Shown here: in pieces, positions 1-9,798 of the stretch
How positions within the stretch are numbered: the first letter of the stretch is position 1
Layout: each line of letters opens with the position of its first letter
NCBI GenBank assembly: GCA_030849805.1
Contig: JASANZ010002103.1
Location: forward strand, 1-45,748
DNA length: 45,748 nt
Direction: 5' to 3'
DNA from: Sergeia podlipaevii
Lineage: Eukaryota; Euglenozoa; Kinetoplastea; Trypanosomatida; Trypanosomatidae
Notes under the pieces: model-generated
What the model was told of the DNA's origin: nothing
The model's input: the letters and a program-made list of their open reading frames with translations, nothing else
The model's database searches: none
Program-made: the position numbers and the translations under genes

Positions 1-1637
1 ACACACGAGAAAAATAAAAAGAAGAAACAACAGCGAAATATATATATACTATCATGACTTGAAGAACAAAAAGTTGGGCAACCACAAAAAAAAAAATAAT
101 AATAATAATAACAGTAATAAAAATAATAAGCGTTAAAAAGAAAAAAAGAAAAAAAGCTTATATAGCAAAACCCCACTGTTGTTCCATTGCTAATAGGCGT
201 CAAGACTTCGCCATACCTATATATACTCGTGAATAGGGAAGAAGAAAAAAAAAGCAATAAAAAAGGAATAAAAACGTTGACCTGTAGCAACGTACTCAAC
301 ATGCCGGAAGATATTCATTCCATTATTCTTCCACCACTTAACAAAAGGAGAAAAAACTTCGATAACTATTTTCACTTCAGATAAACAAAAGTGCAAATCG
401 CAAAGCTTCTCCTTCCTTTAGACAGCAAAAATAAAGTAAGGAATAAGCAGCGCAATAGATACCACGTAAGGTATACTGAGAGGAAAATAGAAACAAAAAT
501 AAAAGAAAAAAATAAGGTACACACGTAGAAAAAGAAAAACGCGCATTGGAGGAGATAATAATAAAAAGAAGAAAACTGATAGATAGGGAGACACACAATG
601 TATAAATATATATATATATATATAAATATGAGAAGTCCTCTCTCTCTCTCTCCGCTTCCTTCGAGTAATCACAGCCTGCAAGGTATCACTGAGAAAGAAA
701 AAAAAAATGCAGACCATAGCTGTATCGATACGTATGAAAACCTGCAAAGAATGCTAAAGCGAACAACAGAGGAAAAAAAAAAGTACGTGGGACTCAAAAA
801 GAAAAAAAAAAAAAAAGTATCGCTGCTCGGTAATATGCGTGCGCATGTATGGAAAGAAAAAGAAAAAAAAAACTAAGTACACAACAGCAGTAATAATTGA
901 GAGGCTGTGGGGGGAGAGGAGAGAGAGAGAGAGAGAGGAAACAAATGGTGTGCACCACCCTCTCCAAATATGTGTGCGCAATACCACGTATTTACTTTAA
1001 AAAAAAAAAAAAAGAGATAGAAAAACAAAAAGGAAAAAAAGGGCAGGCCTCACCCAAGACTTAATGAAAAAAAAAGACAAAGGATTAGAGAAGCCCTGGG
1101 TTACTTTTTTTCGTTTTCATTGCAACGGTGTAGCAAGATATCTCATATAGCATTTTCCATGCGCTCGTCATCAAAGTGCGGACATGAGATTCTGTAAGTG
1201 ACTTGTAGCAAGTGCAAATACTGGATTTCTCTTCTATTTTATTTCCCCTCTCTCCCTCTCGTTCTGTTTCTCAACGTATCGATAGTGTATCTGTAGTGAT
1301 CCATAAACCGCTGCATTTCGCAAATAAATATATATATATATATATATATTTCCCATAAGCCAGCCTTCTTCAGCTGCTACATCTCCGTCCCTCATTGCAT
1401 TTCCTCATTTTTTTTCCTTTTCATTTTTTTTAATATGTAAACAATGATGATCATCTTGTCACACACTGTCAAGTGCCTCAAGCTCGAAGAGAGGAAAAAA
1501 GGCCGGTGTGGCAAGCTGCACACAACATTACTAAGAATCAAACCCCGCACAAAAAAAAAAGGCAAAGGTTTAGAATAATGTGATTGAATTCACGACAGAT
1601 TGCATAAGATAGCTATACGTGAAAGAGAGAGAGAGAG
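1..1637. other. Intergenic / 3'UTR region without a gene
   Basis: No convincing coding region on either strand. The sequence is A-rich on the plus strand, with many A homopolymers, a TA microsatellite near 606-625, a GA run near 919-938 and a second TA run near 1325-1350. On the minus strand it would be the 3'UTR and downstream spacer of the Q/N-rich gene that ends at 1638. The short open frames here translate to low-complexity Lys/Tyr or Phe runs and have no family resemblance. Confidence 0.7.
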
Positions 1638-2226
1638 CTAACGCCTCTGATGCTGCTGCTGCTGCTGCGAGTACAGGTACTGGGGGTTGGTGGGGAAAGG
1701 GCCAACCTGTTGCGGCTGTGGCTGCTGAGGCTGCATAAATACGGTGCCATCTGGGCGACGATACATGACTGGCTGCTGTTGCTGCTGCTGATTCGGCAAA
1801 AAGAAGTTCTGCGACTGCGCAGTAGGAAAAAACTGGCCATGTGCATTCATCATGAAAGGAACGGGGACACCATTTGGCCCCATAGGGGCCTGAGGGGCCT
1901 GCATACCAGGAGGCATCACATGCGGTGGCTGCGGCTGCGGCTGCGACATCTGCGGATGATGCTGCGGCTGGGGAAGGTGCTGTGGTTGTGCCGCCTGCTG
2001 AGGTGGGACATTCATCCACGCAGGAGGAGGCATCGTCATATTCGGCATGGGCTGTGTGGGCATGTTGGCAGACATGTGCGGTGGAGTGCGGTTTCCGGAA
2101 GAAGCAGGGTGGCTAGCCATGTGCTGCTGTTGCTGCTGCATCTGAAGATGTAGCTGTTGTTGGAGCTGCTGCTGAAGCTGCTGCTGATGCTGGAGATTCG
2201 CCATTTGCTGCTGCAGCTGGAGCGCA

Positions 2227-2257
<31 letters not shown>

Positions 2258-3713
2258 GCTGCTGCTGCTGCTGTGGCATCTGGAGTGGCGGGGGTGGGGC
2301 CTGTGGGGGCAGCTGCTGTTGCTGTGGCGGTGGCTGGGACCGCTGGCCCGCCCCCTGCCGTGCCTGCTGCACCAACATGCTCTCAAGGTCTGAGGCCTGA
2401 ATGGGGCCAGTCCTTGGCAGTTCAGGAACAGCAGGAACTGGCTTTGGGGAAGGAGCAACGGCAGTGGTGCCAGTGGGCTTGTACTGCGCGCCCATCTGAA
2501 GCATTCTCTCCAAGTCCTGAGCTTGCCACACCTGCTGCTGCGGTGGAGCTGGCGGCGGCGGCGCACCAGCAGTAGTTGCGGCTGCAGGCACTGTAGGAGG
2601 ACGCTTCTGCGGTTGAGCAACTGCCGGCGCAGACCTGTTTGCGATACCGCTAGCACCGCCACCAGCGGCAGCGATGCTCATCGTTTGCTGCGGCACACCA
2701 CCAACGACAATGTTGCCGCTGCCCTGGAAGGAGCCCAGGTTGCTTGCGTCCTGGTGCATGCTGCGATTCTCCCAGATATTCTCCACTGTGCGTGCAGGGG
2801 GACGACCAGGTGGGGCGTTAGAGGACTCCTCAGGGGTGGAAGAAGCCTTGAAGAAACGAGAGCGGCCAGCGTTCGCCTTGTTGGTGTCTTCGCTGATGCC
2901 TGCAAGGAGTTTCTCAATTTCGTCCGCATCCTTGCTTTCCTCCACAGACGCTGTAGTCTTTATAGACTCTTCCTTTTCACTCGGCTTCGCATCGCGCTGC
3001 TGCTGCGCTGCAGATTTTTGAAGCTGGCGGTCATCCTTTTTGATCGTTTCGCTTAGATGACGAGCGTGGGCAGCCTTCTGCTCGAGCTCATACTTGTATC
3101 CAGCCTCAAATGTCTCCTGATTGCGGTTGCCGCGCCAGCTGCCCGTAGGTGGTGCGAAGCGATCGTTCATAGCAGCGTGCTGTTGCCGGCGCGAGTTGTC
3201 GTCTCGACTGTTGTTATTAGTGTTGCTGTTGTTGTTGCTGTTGGAATTGCCGTTTCCACGCCGATCGCTGCCGCGGTCGTTGTTGCTGTTGCTGTTGCTG
3301 TTGCTGTTGTTGTGGTTGCCACCACCACCGCGGTCGCCGCGCTCACTTCTGTCTCCGCGATCATGACGGCTACCGCCAGTGTTGCTGTTGCTGTTTCCTC
3401 CGTTAGAGGTACCGTTGTGCTGATGGCTACCCCCACCACCGCCACTGTTGTTGTTGTTGCTGCCAGAGGGGGCGGATGTGTTGTCGCGTGAGTTGCTAGA
3501 GCCCTGATTGTTGAAGTGGTTTGCTCCTGCACCAGAGCCGGCAGTGTTTGGTGGCTCAAAGTCCATCTCGCGACGCTTTGGAACAAGGATGCTCTCACCC
3601 ACTTCAATCACCTCGAACTTTTTAATGACGTCAAGCGAGAGCTTTACCTGAGCAGCTAGCGGCGCAAGCTCCTCCAGCTTGGCTCTACTGTAAACAATTC
3701 GAGAAGTGCGCAT
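1638..3713 (-). CDS. Q/N-rich protein, possible eIF4E-interacting (4E-T-like) protein
   Basis: 691 aa. The start at 3713 is chosen because the open frame upstream encodes only Tyr/Leu/Lys low complexity and a good splice acceptor (AG at 3753-3752) lies just before it. Residues 1-50 are the only conserved-looking part (MRTSRIVYSRAKLEEL). They contain a YxxxxL match (Tyr8-Leu13) resembling the eIF4E-binding motif of 4E-BP and 4E-T proteins, but the following position is Glu, not hydrophobic. Residues 55-170 are Asn/Gly/Ser-rich. Residues 200-300 are charged and include DEIEKLLAGI and SRFF. Two copies of a QAxDLExML motif sit near 397-406 and 438-447. A polyQ run lies near 481-495, and the C-terminus is Pro/Gln/Met-rich. 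Such composition is typical of RNP-granule and mRNA-repression scaffolds. The eIF4E link is inference from the short motif only; the protein could be another RNA-regulatory scaffold. Confidence 0.6.
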
Positions 3714-4490
3714 TTTCGTGCGTCCTTTTTTGTGGCTTTCCCCTTTCTTCCCTGAGTTCAAACCGACAAAATAATAATAATAATAATAAATAAATAAATA
3801 TAAATATAAATATAAATATAAATAAGAGTAATATATGAAGAAATCAGTCAAAGGTATTGCGAAGTACTATGTGCACAATATGTGACTACTATCCGGGGCA
3901 GGTGATGGAGGTGCGGATTGGATAGTGCGTAAAGTGATCGAGAGATAATCTGACGCGCACGCAGAAAAAAAAAAAACTAGCTAGATAAAATTTGTGAGAG
4001 GAAGAAACAGTAATACGAAACGCTAGAGAGGGGCAAACCTCAAAAAAGAAAATATTGCGCACTCACAACAATCACGGCGAAAATGATAACAAAGTATCAA
4101 AAAAAAAAAAAAAATAAATATCTTAAAAAAGAAACCTTTAAAAAAAAAAAGCGGGGGGAGCAAAAACACTAAGGTGGCTTCCAAAGTGTTCAAACTGAAA
4201 CTATAGAAAAAAAACGTTGAAAGAAAAAAAGTGAAAGAGAACGAAAAGGAAAAGAGTAAAACAAAATGCAACGGTATGTCTTTCTAATGACAACATCGCT
4301 ATACCAACAAAGAAGCAAAGAAATATGTGTTGTTAGAAAGAGAAAGCAATAATAAAGAAAAAAGAAATCTATAACAGTATTTCATCATCGTCGTTTTTCG
4401 TTTGTTTGTTTGCTTGTTTTTCCACCCTCTGCAATGCAATCGCAACAATGCATGCTGAGTAGGGGAGGTGGACAGAAAAAAAAACAGTAG
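3714..4490. other. Spacer between SIZ/PIAS gene and Q/N-rich gene
   Basis: No gene seen. It holds the 5' leader and acceptor of the Q/N-rich gene near 3752, and the 3'UTR of the SIZ/PIAS gene. It is purine-rich on the plus strand, so pyrimidine-rich in the minus-strand transcript, with T homopolymers near 3966 and 4100-4150. Confidence 0.6.
3752..3830 (-). promoter_or_regulatory. Putative spliced-leader acceptor of the Q/N-rich gene
   Basis: On the minus strand a T-rich tract made of TTTA and TTA repeats (about 3770-3826) is followed by ACTCAG, with the AG at 3753-3752. This would leave a 5'UTR of about 38 nt before the ATG at 3713. It supports the internal start rather than the longer open frame. 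Confidence 0.5.
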
Positions 4491-6653
4491 TTAAAGTTCA
4501 ATTGGATTATCCGCGCTCCCCTCGATAACGCGCTCAAAAGCCTCGCTGCGAGTACGTTTTCGACTCTCCGCCTCAGTGTTGGGTGACACCGTCTCCTTTT
4601 TTATGACTCTTCTGTCCACACAAGCAGTGGTGCTACCGCCATTGCCACTTCCGCTCGGTCCTGCCTCGGTATTGGTCTCCTCCTCCACATCCGAGTCCAA
4701 CACCATATCCATGTCATCATCATTTAGCCGTGAGGAATGCCAGTAGTGGTGGCGGCCAGCCGGCTCGTCACGCACGGAGAGCCGAAGATGAGAGGGAAGC
4801 GTTGAGGCATTATCTGGCATAAAGCGCCACAGAACCGTATCGATGCACACCTCCTTAGGCCGCAGCTCGCGGTCGCACAGAGCACAGTTCCAGTAGAATC
4901 CCTTGTGACAGCTAACCAGATAGGACTTGAGGTCGATGCATTGCAAGTGACGGCACCCAGTCCCGCGCACCGGCACCTCCATGGGCATCTGAGAGATGGG
5001 GCACCGCGTCGATATGATCGGATCGTCCATCTCAAGTCCGTCCTCTTCGTCTTCATCCGTCACACTAGTGTAAAAAGCGCGCACCGCAACGTCGGCAAGA
5101 GCAACCAAGTCTGCTACTTTCTTCTGCACTTGCGTCATCGCCGGCTCAGCCACGCTGCTGCTGCGATGCAAAAGCTGCTCCCTCACGCGTAGCGGGATCT
5201 CGGTGCCAAAATGACGATCCAACACGTGTGCCACAACCTCGTCAAGAGTGAACAGTTGCACAACCACAATCATTGCGGGAGTAAAGTACTCCTTGTTGAA
5301 TACATCGAACTGTGCCCGCTGAGTCGTCGACGTACGGCTAAGATAGTGCGTGATATCCAACGGCAAGAAGGACTTGGCCACCTCCTGCTTGCGGTCTGGC
5401 CACGAGCGCCGCCACGGTGCCGTGATGCATTGATCGTTCACGTACACCACGATTTCCTTCGCCCCTGGCCACCTGTGTGGGTGGTTCGGGTGACGCAGGG
5501 GAATTACGTACACCCGGAGCCGCCGTGAGTTGACAGCCTGTGCGTACTGCACGGGGACATCAAACTTAAAGGGATGGCTGCCGTAGCGCAGCTGGAAGCG
5601 GCGCACAACGCTCAAAATAGTGAAGAAAGGCGGTGCGCTCTCGTTCAGAACGGCAAGTTCGTTCGCTAACCCAACGCTAGCCGGGCGTACCGCTGGTACC
5701 GCTGCATCATCAAGAAGGCCAAGCATAGACGACGACACCATCGCGTGCGGCTGCATATGCGGAGAGGTGCTCGTGGCCGGCGTGGCTGCGTTGTGCGCAA
5801 TGACATGAGAAAGCCTCTGGGCACCTACCCACCGCCCGCCCACTGAGAGAGGGGGGCCACTACTCTCGCATGTTCCCGTCACCTTCGCTGGTGATGATGA
5901 TGCTGGTGCAAGTGGTGGCGACCCAGCAGCAGCAGCAGCGGAGGAGGAGGAGACAACTGTGGGAACGGGTAATGTGCTTACTGCTGAACCGTCAATAGCA
6001 TCGCGAATGTGGTCGGTGATAGGTGGGGTACGCCGCGAGCGGGACCCCGACATGGGTGTGGCCGCAAGCGTACCAGCGCCGTTGGCCTCTGCGCTAGATG
6101 CCAGTGCTACTGTTGTGGGGGTGTGAAGTTGAGGTGAGTTAGAGCCGGCGCTGTCTCGCGCGTGCGCAGTAGCAGCGGAGCTCGTGAGTGCTTGATCAAG
6201 CAGACGTGTCGTGTTGTTGCTGTTGCTGACAGCAGCAGACTCCTCGCCCGCTGAAGGGCCCGAAGAAGTGGATCTACGTCGCAGCTGCTGTTGCTGTTGC
6301 TGCTGCTGCTGGAATTGCTGTTCATGGCGTGTGATTATCAACAAAGCGGCGGCGGCAGCTCGTGAGAGATCAGCTTTCTTGCCGCTAAGAGGAAAGTTAT
6401 CGGCCTCACGTAGCTCCCCGTGCTCACGCAAAATTTCTCGCAGTTCCTGCATGATCTTGTGCATGTCCTTGGCGAGGAAGTGCTCGTGCAGCTTGCCGTC
6501 GCGTAGTGTGGACTGGAAAGTTTCAATATCCATGGGATTTGGAATGACCCGCGCGTGAAGCCGCCGCCAGTCGCTTTCCGTAACACCACGGTTGATGATG
6601 CTACCATCGATGTGCATGTTGCCGCTACTGCTGCTAGACGTGGCGATGCTCAT
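4491..6653 (-). CDS. SIZ1: SIZ/PIAS-type SUMO E3 ligase
   Basis: 720 aa. Domains in order: a SAP-like helix-extended-helix near 60-105, ending LSGKKADLSRA; a polyQ run near 115-123; a long Ser/Ala/Thr-rich linker at 125-335; a PINIT-type domain near 340-475; and an SP-RING (MIZ) finger at 545-610. The finger has the family signature CPIS...EVPVRGTGCRHLQC, with likely zinc ligands Cys567, His569, Cys590 and Cys593. The tail is acidic (645-660) and ends DNPIEL, which looks like a SUMO-interacting motif. SP-RING ligases move SUMO from the E2 Ubc9 to nuclear targets. In T. brucei, as I recall, a SIZ1/PIAS ligase supports SUMOylation at the VSG expression-site focus. The start at 6653 follows a clear acceptor. 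The family assignment is firm; the substrates are unknown. Confidence 0.9.
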   Translation of the reverse strand: MSIATSSSSSGNMHIDGSIINRGVTESDWRRLHARVIPNPMDIETFQSTLRDGKLHEHFLAKDMHKIMQELREILREHGELREADNFPLSGKKADLSRAAAAALLIITRHEQQFQQQQQQQQQLRRRSTSSGPSAGEESAAVSNSNNTTRLLDQALTSSAATAHARDSAGSNSPQLHTPTTVALASSAEANGAGTLAATPMSGSRSRRTPPITDHIRDAIDGSAVSTLPVPTVVSSSSAAAAAGSPPLAPASSSPAKVTGTCESSGPPLSVGGRWVGAQRLSHVIAHNAATPATSTSPHMQPHAMVSSSMLGLLDDAAVPAVRPASVGLANELAVLNESAPPFFTILSVVRRFQLRYGSHPFKFDVPVQYAQAVNSRRLRVYVIPLRHPNHPHRWPGAKEIVVYVNDQCITAPWRRSWPDRKQEVAKSFLPLDITHYLSRTSTTQRAQFDVFNKEYFTPAMIVVVQLFTLDEVVAHVLDRHFGTEIPLRVREQLLHRSSSVAEPAMTQVQKKVADLVALADVAVRAFYTSVTDEDEEDGLEMDDPIISTRCPISQMPMEVPVRGTGCRHLQCIDLKSYLVSCHKGFYWNCALCDRELRPKEVCIDTVLWRFMPDNASTLPSHLRLSVRDEPAGRHHYWHSSRLNDDDMDMVLDSDVEEETNTEAGPSGSGNGGSTTACVDRRVIKKETVSPNTEAESRKRTRSEAFERVIEGSADNPIEL

Positions 6654-7000
6654 AGAGAACCGTCAATTTTGTGTGTGTGTGTGTGTGTGCTTGTACTGTA
6701 ATAGATATAGGTGAGTGCGTGTACTGTGAGCGGGCAGGCGCAGAAACAAGACTAGTGATTGAAGCGAGCCGCTACTCTTCAAGACAATACAAGAAAATAC
6801 GCAAAGGCAAAAAAAAAAAAAGAACCACGCTACCGTCTTGAAGTCTATGAGCACGTCAGAAGTGCTTTTCTTTGTTGTGTGAATAATGATTAATGGTATT
6901 TATGAAACAAGGTGACCCTTTTTCAAAGGTTTCAAAAGGGAGAAAAAGCTGAGAGTCAGACAGAGGGCACTCTGTTCACTAAACCACAGCAGCAAAAAGT

Positions 7001-7041
<41 letters not shown>

Positions 7042-8574
7042 CTACTGTATGCGTAAATATATGCTCAGCTATCACGCGGCAATCACGATGCACCGCTTCT
7101 ACGAGCTACATAGAGAACGTTGAGAAAAAAGGAGAAAACAAGGAAAACAAAAAGCAAGGAAAGAAATGTCAATAACAAAAAAAAATGTAAAAAAAAAAAA
7201 GCAATGCAGTATAGCAGATAAACATCTTATTCTTGTCCGAGTGTGACAAATAAGGCATTTCATTACGGTGTTGAGGTGGTTGTTGGGATACCAAGCATCA
7301 ATCTAAAAGCATGTTTTTTGTCAAAGTTCTATTAAAGCAAACAAAAACTGATAAATACGTACATAAAATAAAAAGAAAGAGTAACGGAGTAAATCTTTTT
7401 TTTACCAAAACAAAACATAATTGTCAAAATGGCCCCTAACATCTTCCAAGCTGCTGAAGAAGGGACAAAGGAAGAGGAACAAAAAGAGGCACGACAGGTA
7501 GAGACAAAAATGTACGAGTAGTAGTCCTTCACAGCAACAAGGCCCCTCTTCACACCCACAGTTTCTCAAGAAAAGGGAAGAAGCGGAGAAAAAAATGCGA
7601 CAACACAAAATGCACTGCAAACATAGCAAAGCATTCACAAAAACTGAGAAGGGGAGAAAATCCATATTGCTTGTCACGTGTATACACGTCATAGGGCAAT
7701 CAACGCTGAGCTCCCAAAGCAGGGGATCTGTATCTGTGTGTTTGTGTGTGTCTGTGTACGTAGATGTTACAGCATCCCCATCAATAGCATGACTAACAAC
7801 TATACATCACAAAAAAAGCAGCACAAACACCAAAATAATTATGTATTACTAAAACGTAATCACACCCAAGAACAAGTTTTCAGATTTTCCAAAAATATTG
7901 TTAGCATATCAAATCAGGTAAAAAAAAAAAAAAAAGGAGGTAAACGACAGGACACGTAAAAAAAAAAAAAAACCTATTGGAGCAAGACGCAACTCAACAG
8001 CAAGTAGGCTGATGTATATACACTAGATGTCATGTAAAGCACAACAGAAAAGAACATGTAAAAAACATTTGAGGAGAGCAGGCAATGCACACGCACGCTC
8101 CAGAAAAATTATGCAACTAAATATATATATATCACACACTCTGAATAAACAATAGCACCAAAAAAGAAAACAAAAACAAAAAGGTAAAACATATCATACA
8201 TGAAAGCCCAGCACACCATTATTCCTGGTACACCACTCTATATATATATTGGTGCCAAATCTTCAAAGTTGGGAAGTACAGTTTCCAAATTTAAAAAAAA
8301 AAGTGAAAACGTGCTTCTGGTATAGACGCCGATACGTGAAACTGTACATCAAATATATATAAGACCTCCACCATAGTGTTACATAAAAGAATATAACTGC
8401 CTATTTATATTAAATAGCACGCCTCTATAACTAAAATCTGTAAGCTCCCCCCCCCCCTCCCGCCCCCTTGAAAGGTAAAACAAAATGAGGGTGTAGGAGA
8501 AGGCAAAAAAAGAAAAGAAAAAAAAAGAGGTAAAGGGATATTAAACAAAGAATAGCGTGATGCGCTTCCCTCCC
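6654..8574. other. Long spacer: SIZ1 leader and PKA 3'UTR
   Basis: About 1.9 kb without a convincing gene. For SIZ1, the minus strand shows a T-rich tract (about 6809-6821) and a first AG at 6778-6777, giving a leader of about 123 nt. A GT microsatellite lies at 6670-6688. Further on are GT (about 7000-7024) and GA (7025-7040) runs, several A homopolymers and a C11 run at 8447-8457. Most of this would be the PKA 3'UTR. Small open frames near 7332-7692 encode Phe/Leu/Cys-rich low complexity and are not supported. Confidence 0.6.
8447..8467 (-). promoter_or_regulatory. G-rich tract in the PKA 3'UTR (possible RNA quadruplex)
   Basis: On the minus (transcript) strand the sequence is G5, C, G3, A, G2 or more, then an 11-G run, about 110-130 nt after the PKA stop codon. 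Enough G runs are present to form a two- or three-tier quadruplex. Function is not shown by the sequence. Homopolymer length may also be affected by sequencing error. Confidence 0.4.
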
Positions 8575-9798
8575 TTAAAAATCCTTAAATACCATTTGCT
8601 CCATTGTCGACAACGGACCTGATCGATCCACGGGGCTCTCTGGATACTTTTCAAAGTTGCTCGTGTCACCAGCATGTGACGCCTTCACGGGGATCGGGGC
8701 GGGGTAGTACCGCGCATACAACTTCTCCCAGTTGGCGCCATGAAAGTAAGGATGGCCCTTGATGTCAGCAGCCCCGTCTTTTAGTATGCCCAGACGTTTT
8801 GTGTGATCAGAGCGAAGCAGGCCCTTGACAAGATCACGAGCGCGACTATCAAACCAGTTGGGGAACTTGAGACGACCGGCAAGAATCTTCTCGTAAATGC
8901 GGAAGGGGGTGTCATCGTAGTAGGGCGGATAGCCAGCAATAAATTCATACAGAAGCACGCCCATGGTCCACCAGTCTACCGCCTTACCGTGACCCTTGCT
9001 CTGAATCACTTCGGGGGCAAGATACTCAGGGGTGCCGCACAAGGTGAAGGTGCGGTCAAGAACCTTCTTCGCAAAACCAAAATCGGTCATCTTTACATGG
9101 CCATTACCATCAAGTAAAAGATTCTCGGGCTTCAAATCACGGTAAACAACGTCCAAAGTGTGCAGGTACTCAAAGGCAAGCACAAGCTCCGCGTGATAGA
9201 ACTTCGCCACATCATTCGGGAAGCGACCGGCGGAACGCAGATGGGTAAACAACTCCCCTCCTATCACAAACTCGAGCACCAGATATACCTTCTTCTCATC
9301 CTGGAAGGAGCACATCATGTTCACAATAAACGGGTGGCACAGCTCCATCATGATGGTTTTTTCTTGAATCAAGTGCTGTTGCTGCTTCAGCTTGATGATC
9401 TCGCGCTTCTTCAAGCACTTGATCGCGTAGTACTGGTTCGTCGCCTTGTGTCGACACACACGCACACGGCCAAAGGAGCCAGTGCCTAACGTTTCGCGAA
9501 GCTCAAAGTCGCTGAGATTCCATTCACTGGTGTCTGGCTTCTTGAAGACGTACGCACTAGGCACAAAAGACGCGCGATGCCTCGCCTCCCTTGCCTCCCT
9601 TGCCTCCCTCACGTCCTTCACATCCCTCATCTCCCTCACGTCCTTCTCTCGAGACTTTGGCCTCTCCTTTTTTGGGGATGCCTCTCTTATTGTGAGTGGC
9701 GGCTCTTTATTGGGCACTGGGTCGCTTCTCGATGACGCCTTAGAATGATCGTCGCTCTTCTTGACGCGTGCACTAGTCGAACTTGCCGCAAAAAGCAT
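8575..9798 (-). CDS. PKAC: cAMP-dependent-type protein kinase (PKA) catalytic subunit
   Basis: 407 aa. AGC-family Ser/Thr kinase with all catalytic landmarks: Gly loop GTGSFG at 105-110, Lys127, alpha-C Glu146, YRDLKPEN at 219-226 (Asp221), DFG at 239-241, and activation loop RTFTLCGTPEY with Thr252 at the PDK1-site position. The C-tail ends FKDF, the PKA-type hydrophobic motif. The ATG at 9798 is the first in frame, because the open frame upstream has only a TTG. The first 90 residues are an extension absent from typical 350-aa PKA subunits. It is Ser/Lys/Arg-rich and contains a run of R-E/D-x tripeptides (about 55-73). In T. brucei, PKA catalytic genes lie next to PRP8, which matches this locus. 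Trypanosome PKA is reported to respond to nucleosides rather than cAMP. Only one copy is present here. Confidence 0.92.
   Translation of the reverse strand: MLFAASSTSARVKKSDDHSKASSRSDPVPNKEPPLTIREASPKKERPKSREKDVREMRDVKDVREAREAREARHRASFVPSAYVFKKPDTSEWNLSDFELRETLGTGSFGRVRVCRHKATNQYYAIKCLKKREIIKLKQQQHLIQEKTIMMELCHPFIVNMMCSFQDEKKVYLVLEFVIGGELFTHLRSAGRFPNDVAKFYHAELVLAFEYLHTLDVVYRDLKPENLLLDGNGHVKMTDFGFAKKVLDRTFTLCGTPEYLAPEVIQSKGHGKAVDWWTMGVLLYEFIAGYPPYYDDTPFRIYEKILAGRLKFPNWFDSRARDLVKGLLRSDHTKRLGILKDGAADIKGHPYFHGANWEKLYARYYPAPIPVKASHAGDTSNFEKYPESPVDRSGPLSTMEQMVFKDF

Noticed and set aside
1650..2153. Plus-strand open frames opposite the Q-rich gene
   Set aside because: Leu/Arg-rich shadows of CAG/CAA and Pro codons on the minus strand.
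7332..7692. Overlapping minus-strand open frames between PKA and SIZ1
   Set aside because: Phe/Leu/Cys-rich translation of purine-rich (plus) UTR sequence, with no domain and no clear splice acceptor.
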